Origin: Nematostella vectensis
Taxonomy: Eukaryota > Cnidaria > Anthozoa > Actiniaria > Edwardsiidae
Length of the DNA: 64,000 nt
Assembly: GCF_932526225.1 (NCBI RefSeq)
Contig: NC_064034.1
Coordinates: 13,714,887 to 13,778,886 of the forward strand
Reading direction: 5' to 3'
Numbering within the stretch: position 1 is the stretch's first letter; each line of letters begins with the position of its first letter. A program made the position numbers and the translations under genes. The notes beneath the pieces are model-generated. The model was not told the DNA's origin. It saw nothing but the letters and a program-made list of their open reading frames with translations, and did no database searches. Below are positions 16,601 through 28,285 of the stretch, in pieces.

Positions 16601-19600
16601 CGAGAGACCACGCTGTCATTGGCTTCACGTTATCAAGCCAGTGAACCCGAGTTCAAATCCATTTCTAGGTACATAGTGTTAACCTGCTCTAATAATTGTA
16701 AACTACGTGGATCAGTCGGAATCTATCCGATGGGTATTCTGTAACGCGAGGAGCCTTTATTATTAGCGCTATACTAGTAACAGGCATTTTGGACTTCCTA
16801 TCATCTTCTCATTCTTGGAAGTTCTTTCTTTCTTCTTCTCTTCTCTTGCGTATCTTTTGGCTAGTCTAATCAGTATCCTCCATCTTTCTGTTGTAGTCTG
16901 ATGCTCTAGTTGCCCTGGAAGCCGCTAAATCAGCAGAAAATAACGTCTTGAGTGAGCAGGTCACTTCACTTCAAGACTCACTGCAGCATAGACTGGTAGA
17001 GTTGAGTGCTTTACAGCAACAACACGCACGGGTAAATAACCTTGTTCTCCGTGTTAGGGAATTCCTCATTTTATTTGATAATCACAACCCATTAGAACTG
17101 TATTTGGGGGATGTTATAAAACCGCTGAGGTTCTATGCTTTAGCGACATTACTTATACCTAGGTTATTGAGATTTTACTATTTGACGAATTCCTTTTATA
17201 CATTACCTTTGCGAATGTCGAAAGCTATTTATTCAATAGGCCAAAGCTCAAGTTGTAGATCTTTTAAGAGTTTATAAATTTGGCAGCATTTGACTGACTG
17301 AAGCAACAATTGGGTGTTTGAAATCAAGAGCGTTGGCAAACTTGCACTGGTTGATTATTGTACCCCGCTTGAAGCAGTCTACAGAATCTACAGTATACTA
17401 GTGGGCTGGAAGTTGTCTGCAAGTCAAGCGCTCGGAGACTTGATATAAGCTTTTGAACAACCGTTTTGACGATTATTGACGAACAACCTGTAGAAACGCC
17501 ATGTCATCTTTACCATTGTGCACTAACAGGCCAAGGAGGATCTGAGTGCAATTCGTGACTTGCAAGCGCAGACGGAGACCAAGGTCCAGTCAGCAACCTT
17601 GGAGCTGGAAAACAAGAACAAAAACTGCACAAAACTTGAACAGGAACTGCAACAAAAGGTAGGGGCTTCAGTGTGCTTCAGTGCATATGATCGGAAGTAA
17701 TAAAAAAATTTTATCAAACTTGTTTTTCCTTTTTCTAGGCATCCGCTATTACAAATCTTGAACAAAAGAGTCACAATGAAAAGTCATCCTTGGAGAAACA
17801 GCTCTACAATGCAAAAGCTGCTTTAGAAGGCAAAGAAGCACAACTATCTACCTTTCAGAAGGACTTGGAAACAGTGAGTCCTCTTCTAGTCCTAAACTTG
17901 ATAAAGATGAGAAGATGGGTTACGGATTGAGGGTGAATTTTATCGAATATTATTGTTGCTTTTTATCTTCCATAACTTGGAGGTCACCAGAATCTCAGCA
18001 TACTCAACAGTTATCCTTTTATGAATTTTTGTATGACTATTATCAATCTCAATTACAGTTACGAGAGGAGAGCTCAAACAAGGTCAAGGAGCTGGAATCT
18101 GCCATAAGTCAATTGAGATCTGATCTATCCACGGCAAACACTCGACTTAAGGAAAAGGTACTTTTAATTATAGCTCTAAGTGCATAGATAATAGGGTTTT
18201 GAACAAATGGCAATGGAGGCAAATTGAAATATCTTATTTTTGGATAGGCTCAGTCGCCTCAAGGTGGGTATTGTTTTACATGATTCCTGAAGAAACCTCT
18301 GTCACGAAGGCTAGACTCTCTTTCAATGATTTCCTTATTTCTTGTCTTATAAAATATGCGTTTATTTGGCGTATTTTATACCGTTTTTTCCCTTGAAAAG
18401 TTATAGTTAGGTGTTTGCTTTTGCTCTTGGTATAGGGCTTGCTCAAATTTTATTTCTGGACTTTTTTTCCCTGATCAAATAGTTTTCAAATAGCTTTTAG
18501 CCTTTTGCGACTTGAGGTTGTTGATGTTTTAGCTATAAAAGAATCAGGGGTTTTTTTTCATAGGAAGATATCATAAGCAGCACTCGAACCGAATTGGGAA
18601 GCACACGGGAGGAGAAAGCAGACCTTGACAGACAACTGGCTCTAGCTAACCAAGTGAGACTTAAACAGCGTCTGCTAAATCCTAATTGAATGCCTTTTAC
18701 CAAACGGGAGTACTAAATAATAAATAAACACTTATACTGCACAGCGTAATTCCATTATATGTGCATTTTTTTGTTTAAAGCCCGTGGCAACCGGACCAGC
18801 ATTATAAAAGATAATCTTTCATGAGCCCAGAAATGCTGTGTTGTTTAATGCTTACAATAAACACCCACAGACATCAGAACCTCGAATTTTGAAGATAAGG
18901 CTGAATAAGTTTTTATTAATTTGGGTACCATTTGAAAAATCAGGCTGTTTAGGTTCTTAATTGGTTTTAAGTTGTTAACATACTCATACACCGAAAAATA
19001 ACAGTCACTACTGCTGAACCCAACATATAAGCCTATGTTGAATTATACTATAGTATTCAATACACCAAACATTTTATTTCTTTTCTCTCTTGGTATCAAC
19101 CGTTAATCAGAATCTTGTTAAAACATTTGATCTTTTGATTAAGGATCTATTCTTGCCTGCCAGAATGATAAGATAAAACGGGTTCTTAAAATGCCAAATT
19201 TCAGCCTGTAGGTTCTGAATCTGTAGGTTCTTATTCATGTGTTTTTACTGTATTACATGATCCTGCAAAGTACTTTGTCAAAATTTCCTTTGTTAGTTGT
19301 GTTTAAGTCATGACAATTTTAGAAAGATGTAGGATGAATTTTCTAAGATCAAAAAGTTTTTTTATATATATTTTTGGAATTTTTGAATAGAGTTTACAAG
19401 AAAAGAATCAAGAACTTGAAAGAAGTTCCAAGGAATTTGAGGACAATAAGGTATTTTGCCGATTTTGGTACTGCAGCTCAAACTGGCCTCCTGTGCATGA
19501 AGAACACCTGACAATGATGGAATTAATCTCTTTAGCTTCAAATGTCCAACATGGAAGCTGCCGGAAAACAAGAGAGATCAGAACTCATGACAACGCTAAA

Positions 19601-22600
19601 GAACGTGAAAGAAAAGCTAGAAGAATCAAAGGTAACACAAAGGCCCGATGTCACAGTTGAACTTGATTTTAGCGTTATTTTTTAGATCTTTGCAAAAAAT
19701 AAACATCCAGGTCTATTAAATTATTTCTTTAGTTTTTTTTTTTTCGAACTTTGATCTTTTTTGTTTTAGAATTTGTATGCCAAGAAACTCGAGAGTGAGA
19801 AGGAACTACAAGACAAGGTACTATGACGGCTTAGTTTTAAAATGTAGATCCTTTTTTACAGCAACTAGTTTTGCTCAAACTAACTAGGAACAACACGTTT
19901 ACTACATACATGCGATGTACTATAAACGTGACGACTTTGTATGTTCTCTTTAGATCAATGAATTGAATACAGAAATCTCAAGCCTTCAGGAAGGAATGCA
20001 AGAGCTGGGAACGGTAAGAATTATTAAAAAATTTGATGCGTTAACTGTTTCTTGACAGGTTTATTGATTGTCCTCCGTATTCCTGTCGAATAGCTCCTTT
20101 TACAATTTGTTAGCCGAATAAGAATATGAAATAAAGATTTCAATATTAATACTGGATCCTAATCGTAATACATTTGAGAAACTCAATACAACAAGGATGA
20201 AAAGATTCTTATGTGATTTTGAAGCTGGTTTGAGTATAATTGAGTCATGTAAAACAACTACTGGCCAGCCATATTAAAACCATCGCAATCTACTGATAAC
20301 ATTTCTTGGTGCAGGCTCATCAGAACAAGGTCGTGGCGATGGAAAACGAGTTTAGTACAAAGGTAAATTAAAACACTGTGAAGTGGTTGTTTGGCAGAAG
20401 ACGTTTCTTTGAAGAAACCAATTATATGTAACGCAGATGATTAATTATTACATGATAGACTTGTTTTATGGTATTCACCCTAGATCGCAGAAAAGGAAAT
20501 AAGTTTGGATGAGATGCAAAAATGTCTTGAAGAGAAGGAAGATAAACTAACGCAACTACAGAGGCGTGTGGAGGTGAGAATATCCGTTTGTGCGTGACAA
20601 GGAGAACAACTCCAGGCTATTGCGCTGAAAGAAGCCTCAATTTTTTCTGCAAAATGTTTGGCCATGACATAACTTATTCTAGCATATTCAAGAAATCGGC
20701 GACCCTTCCGTGTTTTATGCCAAAGTAATGTTTTCGGCCTGTCCAAAGTAGTAACAAAGGCAAGGAGTAGAATAATATAATGATGGATCCTGGTTGTCTC
20801 CTCCAAAAAAGAACTCAGAAAAAAAATATGTTTGAGAAATGCCCTGTACCATATCGTAAGTGACATGTGTACAACACCCCAAATGTACTCTTGAAAGAGC
20901 TTTACCCAAAAAGGCTCTGTTGATTTGAAATACGCAAGCCATGTTAAAGCTTTTATATGTTTGCTTCACAGGTATTGGAGGCTGAATTAAAGAAAGAATG
21001 CGAGAGCTGTAAGAATTATGAATCGCAATTATGTCGGACGCAAACCCAGTTAAAGGTAACTCTTGCGTGAAGTTATGGCAAAGTTATGGTTGAAAATGTT
21101 ATACATGTTACATGTTATAGCCCAATGTTCGAAGTCTCGAGGTCTCGTTTTGTTGTTGTTGTTTTACGGAGCCTGTTTTTTTTTTCTACCACGGTCTCGG
21201 TGTCTCTGATTTATTAAATGCGATCTTTTTAAATGCGATCTCGGTGTTTCGGATTTTTTAAATGCGATCTCGGTGTCTTGGATTTTTTAAATGCGATCTT
21301 GGTGTGTCGGATTTTATAAATGCGATCTCGGAGTCTCTGATATTTTAAATGCGATCTCGGTGTCTCGGATTTTTTTAAAGCGATCTGTTTTATTTTGTCA
21401 TGCTACTGGTTTCCCCTTCTTTTTTTCTTTTTTTTTTTTCTTAGAGTCTCGAGTCTCGAGCATTTTCGCTCTAAACAGATAATGTAGCAAGATTGTATTA
21501 TAACTCTACTAATTTTTTATTCAACTTTTTTTTATGCCTCGAGCAAGTTATCCGATAACAAGCAAGAAAAAAAAAGCTCGGGCTCGGTTGTTAAGAGACC
21601 AGAAAAGTCTCGGGCTCGGATTCTGAAACGCGGTTCTCGGCGCCTCGGCAAGTCTCGGATTTACCCATCGCTACCCCTAATGTTATAGATCGCCCAACAC
21701 ACGCACCAAAGTCTTAAAGTCCTACACACTAATAACATCATTTTGCGCTCTATATTCTGCTAATAATTCTGATATTCCGCTACTCGTAAGTAGAATATGT
21801 GGCTCATTGTTTTAATACTTTGTTTTTCTAGGAGGAACAAACCAAACTCTGTAATTTGGAGTCTCAGTTGCTGGTTCTCAACTCTGAACTAAGAGTAAGT
21901 ATGTCAAGAAACACAGCGTCGCCTATCGGTTTTCTAGGTTCGTGCAACATCGCTCAGTCTCAATGACAAACGATCTTCTTGCTCATGCAGGATTTTCAAG
22001 AGCAGATCAGCTCGTCAGAAGAGGAGCTGTCTCGCGTGAGATTAAACGCTCAGGAAACTGAAGCGAACCTTCGGCAGATGGTTGAGCAACTAAATGAGGT
22101 AACATAGCAAGCTGTGTGATGCAGGATGGTAGCTTTTACCTATCTTTGACTTGGCCTTTTTAATCGCCTGCTATTTTGACACTACTACTACATGGTGACA
22201 TTAGAAAAAAACCGTTGGGCTCGCTAGCTAATAAAAAAGCGCCCACAACGCCAGGCTTCCGAACCGCAGACCAAATACACATACGAACTTAACATCTAAA
22301 TCAACAGCACACCGCAAAGCTCTGAAACAATTTAAACTTTATTAAAACAGCGAAGGTTAGCTCCCTGTCGTCTGCCTGTGCTCAATCAGGAATTTTTAAA
22401 GTAGATTATTTTGTCCTAGCTCCCTCCCCTTCTATTACGTCTTTTGTCATCATGCCTCCCTATGTCATTACAGACAGTACACTTTCTTGTTGTTTATGTG
22501 CAGGTTAAGAATACTCTTGAGACTCAAGTTATGAACATTGAGAATGAGCTGCAGTCAACGAGAGTCACCCTTGAGAGCGTGACATCTGACAAGGTAACGC

Positions 22601-25600
22601 AATGCCTAAGGTAACGCAACTATGTCAGACAGTCCCTTATCATGCAGCATCTGGAGGAGACATCGTTCTTACTGAGGAGTCATCGATCTTAATTTCCAAA
22701 CTGCCATGAAGCTGCTTGAAGCTGCTCGCCAGAAACGAGTATTGGGCAGCTGGTCTGGGGTACCTAGAAGCTAGGGGCAGCACCTCGCATGTGGTTCCGT
22801 TTGTGCAGACCCTTTTGGGTCAATACTCAATAACATTGTTAAAAAAATGCGGTTTTATCATGAGTAATGGTCTCCAATGGATTCTTTTTTCTAGGACGCA
22901 TTAGAAACAGAGTTGAAAAGCCAAAAGGAAGCATTTGCCTCGATGAAGTAAGTTGGATATTTTCTACGATCCTCAAACAAGTAATTAGGTTCTTGCAAAC
23001 ACCATTTAATTGCACTCCACAATCACCATTTCGATTGTCCGACGTGTCAGGTCAATAGCGACTCGTTTAAACAAATTTCGTGGGATACGTAGTTTCCATT
23101 CTACTAAGCATTCAGGGCTTGAAGAGCTAAAACGTTTAAGCCCCTTTAACGTCTTTTGGACAATTCCGGTATTTATTTCTTTGCTGTGATTTCTTATAGG
23201 GGCTCATTAGAAGATCGTATCAACGAACTGGTTGGACAAGCTGAGGCCGACAGACAGCAAAAAGAAAAAGTAAGCAAATTCTTTTCATTAGGTTTCTGTA
23301 TTTGTTATGCATACCTTAGGTTACGTTTCTCGGATTTCCAGACATGACGGAAAAACCTGGAAAACGCGCAATTCCAGATAGAGAGAGAAGACACAATTTC
23401 TTACAATGGCTATAGGTTCCTTGTATTACGGACAGATTTTCAAAACACAAATAACGTGAGGCCGAAGTGCACATAACCAGATTTTGGTTTTTAAGATAAT
23501 TTTTCCTCGATCATCATTGCCCTTTTTATCAGTTCAGGGACAAAAAGCTCAAATTTCAATGACACTTTACAAAAAGTCGCATCAATTTAAAAAAAGTCGC
23601 ACTTGATATTTTGTTTGCTATAAGTTACTAAGTACTCAGAGAAATTCCCCGCCTTATTCGATGTTAAATGGGCTTATTGGAAGCGTCACGTCATGTTTTT
23701 CCGTCATGTAGGATTTCCATCCATGTCAAACGTTAGTGGGTATTGTCAATTTTTTTTTCAACAGGAACTCGAGGAAGCGAGTGACAAACTCCAGCTTCTT
23801 ATAACGCAAAAGTTGGCTATTGAGAATCAGTTATCAAGTACTGAGAAAGACCTGAACAAGGTAAATTATAGACAAGCGGCTTTTACTTTTACTGCAGCGT
23901 TCTGTGACGAGCCGTAGAGTAGATCTTACTGAAGAGCCATCGATCTGACTTTTCAAATTGACATTAACTCCTAGATGCCAAAAACGGTCTGTTATTGTGA
24001 TATGGCAAATAAGTCTGGGGTACTTAGAAGCTATATTATGTCCATTAGCCTTCGTGCAGAAAGTTGAAATCATGGTTATTCGCGTGGTCAAGTTCGCCTG
24101 CACGCAGGCTAATAATATACCAAACCTGGTAGTCAATTCTTCAGGGACTGATAAAATTGTTGTATATTGTTGTCAATAGTCTATTGTTACTTTGTATGTT
24201 TTGTTTTGTAAGAAACGTAGACAATAATGAAATAAACTTTCAATTTCTTGACATCTACTGCACTTTGTAGACCCGTGAAGAGTTCGAAGAGAGCAAAGAA
24301 GTTGCCAAACGTGTGCAGATGTTACTTAAAGAAGAGACGGCAGCCATGCAAACTAAACTGGTGAGAGAGAGCACCTAGCTTCAGGCTGAAATACTTTAGC
24401 TGAAATTGGCTCCTTGAAGCCAGCAGGATCAGAAAGCACTTCGTGCAAACAATGTCACCATCGTCCAACCTCGCTCACTTAACCTTCCTTTTTAACCTTT
24501 CCTTGACAATACTGGCACTGTTTAATCAAAGTTTCTCCACGATGTTCGCATTTTTGCCAACACTGTTCCACAAACTATGCCACGTTACGCAAGCACATCT
24601 AGCTAGCAATGCCAAATAATGTTATGCTGGTCTCTCATTTGCTAAAATTCAGACCAATGAGACCCGTGATAAAGAAGAACAAGCCCAGAAGATGGAGGAG
24701 ATGGAAACGAGGCTTAACATTCAGATCGCTTCACTGACAGAGAATATGAGTGCTGCGCGCGCAGAGGCCGAGGCCAGTGAACAGAAAGCCACTGAGATCG
24801 CCGCCAAACACAAGGAAGAAATGAAAAATAGTGACTCACTGAGAGTAGAAATTGCAGGCAAGTTTTTAACATGGTTGTTGAAGACATCAATCGAAATGCT
24901 CTTGTAACAAAGCCGCGAATGAAAATAAAACTACGTCTTTGTTCAGAATCCGTATCTTGTCTTTTAGTGTTAGAAGCAACAGTGCAAAGTAATCTAGATG
25001 AAAGAAGAAAGCTGCTAGAAAGGTATGTTTGATATTTAATAGTATTAGTAGTCCATTAAACCACTTTTACTGCGATTTAAAAAAAAATTTTTTTTTAAAT
25101 GAGTCGTTTTGACAAATTTGCGTCTCTTTCAGCATCTTAATTTACGTGTCTCTCTTTTCAGCATCTCCGAAATGCCTGACATAATTCTGAAATATAAAAT
25201 GTTTTTTTGTAACCATCCATGCTAGGTGTGTAGCCGACGAGGAATGCATTGAGAAGCTCAGAAAAGAGCAGGCGTTGTTAAAAAAGCAACTAGAAGACTC
25301 AAAGGCAGCAATGATGGAATTGACACAAGAGAACCAAAACCTTCAGGTATGCTAACTGTTTGCTTACATTTTCACAATGACAATTAAGTTTCAGGATTTT
25401 AACGTGAAAAATATCTGTGCCGTACAATCTCTGTGTTTCTGTTTTTTTTTTTTTGTTTTTTTTTTTTTTTAACCATTCTCCCCCCTCATTTTCATTGTAC
25501 ATGCATGGCGGCTGGACCACTAAGATGCTTTGAAATACTCTTGTGAATAATTATACCTAAATGGCTGTTCCACTTTAACAGAGGATATATGAGAATATAA

Positions 25601-27975
25601 CAGAGAATGATTTTTTTGTATCGAGATGCATTTACTTTATTAAGCTTTAAGGTATAATGTATAAACAAGTTTACACCCTGCCACTTGAGGCATTTTATCA
25701 ACTTTTACGCTTGCAATTTTTTTGCAACTTTAGATGCACTGACATCCGTTAGTATATATTCCTGGTGCATTTAGAAAGTATATTGCCTGCATGTTTTATC
25801 TGTCAACTCATCAAATATTTGTATTGGCGGTGTACGAGCTGCTTGAATGATTTATTAATCTAAAATATTCTGCTTCACTGTCTAGGTATTGAATAACCAA
25901 ATGAGCACACGGCGATGGGAGGAAGATAGTGACGTCACAAACTGTAATAGTTGTGACAAGGTTTTCTCAATAACCCTAAGAAAGGTATGCATTCATATGT
26001 CCTTTGTTATTCAAAGTACTCCTGTTTAAAAAAAGCAGGGCAAACGGTAGTTGGAAGAACGTAAGCCTCTATGGGTATCGCCTTTTGAGAGTAGAAAGGA
26101 AAAAAGTCATGTATTTTGGTGGTCTTATTTGAAGGTGATATCTTGTGAGGACGTTTTGTCTTTGATGTTCATGTTGGAAGGTCATGTCATCTTGTGATGT
26201 TCGTGTTTGAAGGTCATGTCATCTTTTGAGAAGGTCATGTCATCTTGTGATGTTCATGTTGGAAGGTCATGTCATCTTGTGATGTTCATGTTGGAAGGTC
26301 ATGTCATCTTGTGGTGATCATGTTGGAAGGTCATGTCATCTTATCGTGATCATGTTGGAAGGTCATGTCATCTTGTGGTTATCATTTTGGAAGGTCAAAT
26401 CATCGTGTTGTGATTATGTTGGAAGGTCATGTCATCTTGTGGTGATCGTCTGAAAAGTTCGTGTCATCTTATGGTGATCATGTTGGAAGGTCATATTATT
26501 GTGTGGTGATTATGTTGGAAGGTCGAATCATCGTTTGGTGTTCGTGTGGAAGTTCATCTTGTGGTGATCATGGTGGAGGGTCATGTTATCTTGTGGTGAT
26601 CATGTTGGAAGTTCATGTCATCTTGTGGTGATCATGTTGGAAGTTCATGTCATCTTGTGGTTATCATGTTGGAAGGTCATATCATCTTATCGTGATCATG
26701 TTGGAAGTTCATGTCATCTTGTGGTTATCATGTTGGAAGGTCATATCATCTTATCGTGATCATGATGGAAGATCATGTCATCTTGTGGTGATCATTTTGG
26801 ATGGTCAAATCATCGTTTGGTGATTATGTTGAAAAGTCATGTCATCTTGTGGTGATCGTCTAAAAGGTTCGTGTCATCTTATGGTGATCATGTTGGAAGG
26901 TCATGTCATCTTGTGGTGATCATGTTGGAAGGTCATGTCATCTTGAAGTGTTCATGTTGGAAGGTCAACTTGTTGTGATCATCTTAGAAGTTCGTGTCAT
27001 CTTATGGTGATTATTTTGGAAGGTCATTTCATCTTGTTGTGTTCATGATGGGAGGTTATGCCAGAAGGTTATGCCTGTCTTCCAAGAACAAAATCAATGT
27101 GTATGGATTGCTCAAAGATTCAAATCTTGTACATCTCATTGTATCAAATGCAACAGAACTAAAATAATTGCATGTTAGTCTAATGGGGATCCTGAATTTT
27201 ACATAAAAGACTCTTTCTTAGATTTTAGTTATGAGTCTTAAAGAGTATGACAGAAGTTGTAACAAAGCCTATTAACCAGCTTTTATTTTTTTTTCAGCAC
27301 CATTGCCGGAACTGTGGGTAAGCTATTATTTTTCCAGGGGAAAAATATTTCATCCTTATTTAACTTGTACATATTTTCTTTGCAGACTTATCTTTTGCTC
27401 AGACTGTACCTCTAAAACAGTAACTCTTGCAGCCAGTAAGAAGCCGGCTCGAGTGTGCGAGACTTGTTACCATGAAGTGACAACAGGTTCCATAAAGGTA
27501 AAATGTTTGCAAATAGTGTGACATTGCCTGCTTCCTTGGCAGCATGTTGGCAAAAGTTTGTGCGAATGACGCATAACTGTGCATTACCACAAGCAGCATC
27601 AGCCAATACCATACAGCATGGTATTCAAACAGGTGAAACCCATGGCTGATGGGTACCCCCTCCCCCTGGACTAAAATCAGCTTGCATATAGAAACATACA
27701 TGACAAAAAAAGTTATGGGAATGGAACTAAATGCTAATTGACTAATTGACGACTTGTCAATTTGCAAGAACTAGCCAGTAGCCGGTAGTCACCTATAAAG
27801 TCCCCATGGATTAGGGCAAGATATACTGTAACCTTAGAGAAAATGGTCCCTGGCTAAAAATTGTAAGAAAATGATGTTATACAGAGAATTTCCATGTTGA
27901 GGTTTGTTAACACTTTTTCTTTCTACTCTTGTTATTCAGAAATACCAGCTTCAACCAAACCAAGGTTTTAGCTAG
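7638..27975 (+). CDS. EEA1: Early endosome antigen 1
   Basis: Rab5 effector that tethers early endosomes: the N-terminal C2H2 finger binds Rab5-GTP, the long coiled coil spans the gap, and the C-terminal FYVE domain binds PI3P. I place 42 coding exons from the ATG at 7638 to TAG at 27973-27975. Summed exons keep phase and give 1337 residues (human about 1411). Finger 1 (exon 8788-8895) is CPICMLAFESQ..H....H; finger 2 (exon 9212-9310) is CPMCNKSFFAAEEL..H....H. Exon 10316-10411 carries EERWYSTALKDEVEKL, as in vertebrate EEA1. Heptad-rich coiled coil follows to about 25346. The FYVE domain spans 25886-27497, with WEED, CNSCDKVFS, RKHHCRNCG, FCSDC and RVCETC all intact. The last exon (27940-27975) ends NQGFS. 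The intron after 24857 uses a GC donor. Poly(A) signal AATAAA at 28086. Very secure; the exact ATG is less certain than the rest. Confidence 0.96.
9680..9830. repeat. Short tandem repeat, about 45-bp unit, in EEA1 intron
   Basis: Three imperfect copies of a unit containing TTTACCCTTCAAAATATTTC followed by a TTTTTC(C/A)ACAGT segment. The repeated polypyrimidine-CACAGT piece resembles splice acceptors, but no matching exon follows. Confidence 0.7.
10834..11448. mobile_element. 615-bp CAGGG-ended MITE (hAT-like) in EEA1 intron
   Basis: The ends are inverted copies beginning CAGGGCTTCTGGAATTACGC. GTCATG lies directly outside both (10828-10833 and 11449-11454). The interior repeats the motif CGCGTAAT(TT) many times in both subterminal zones, the dispersed short motif typical of transposase-binding regions. 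CAGGG ends are characteristic of hAT elements (family knowledge), though the visible duplication is 6 bp rather than 8. No transposase frame is present. Confidence 0.7.
11826..12090 (+). repeat. Putative tRNA-derived SINE
   Basis: A tRNA-like head contains a perfect RNA polymerase III B box, GGTTCGATTCC (near 11888-11898). A TGACCCAGTGTG segment about 45 bases upstream resembles an A box. An unrelated body and an AT-rich tail follow. It lies in an EEA1 intron. The right boundary is approximate. Confidence 0.5.
15155..15981. mobile_element. Putative 0.8-kb inverted-repeat element inserted in a GAT microsatellite
   Basis: The two ends are imperfect inverted copies over roughly 100 bases. Both begin TCATAGAT(T/C)CGA and share ATCCAAT(A)AGAAAG-like and CAAATGTCCCACAAA segments. 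GAT/GGT trinucleotide repeats lie directly outside on both sides (15060-15145 and 15982-16130), as if one microsatellite had been split. No coding capacity. It lies in an EEA1 intron. Confidence 0.45.
16600..16800 (+). repeat. Possible second tRNA-derived SINE
   Basis: A B-box-like GAGTTCAAATCC at about 16651-16662 follows an A-box-like segment about 45 bases upstream. The tail ends in GCGCTATA-type sequence, loosely like the SINE near 11.9 kb. It is weaker than that copy and could be chance. Confidence 0.3.
21208..21387. repeat. Tandem repeat, about 29-bp unit, in EEA1 intron
   Basis: Six to seven copies of a unit of the form AAATGCGATCTCGGTGTCTCGGATTTTT (the 20-base core is AAATGCGATCTCGGTGTCTC). 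Copies differ by single substitutions and T-run length. Confidence 0.85.
26129..27060. repeat. Minisatellite, about 32-bp unit, in EEA1 FYVE-domain intron
   Basis: About 0.9 kb of head-to-tail copies of a unit built from GGTCATGTCATCTTGTGGTG followed by ATCATGTTGGAA. Copies diverge by point changes and small indels. The array occupies most of the intron between the FYVE exon ending 25984 and the one starting 27298, so it separates the RK and HHCR halves of the PI3P-binding motif. Confidence 0.9.
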
Positions 27976-28285
27976 GCTACTGAAGAAAAAAAAGTTGTCA
28001 AGCTTCTAAAGAATAACCAATGGACTGAAGAGAGACAAGGGATAAGGATAAGCTGCTAGAATCAAATCACTGTTCGTGTTGTAGAAATAAAATTGTAAAA
28101 ATATCTAGGTAATTTCTATAAATAAATAAAATATTTCTATCTTCACAAAAATGTATGGCAATACTACGAAATGGAAACTGGTGTCCTCTGGATAGAAGCA
28201 AGAGTAAACATGTGTACTCAGACATATAGAAATAAGTTCATTTTATTGAAAGCTCATTTCTACTCCTACTACAGTACATCTACTT

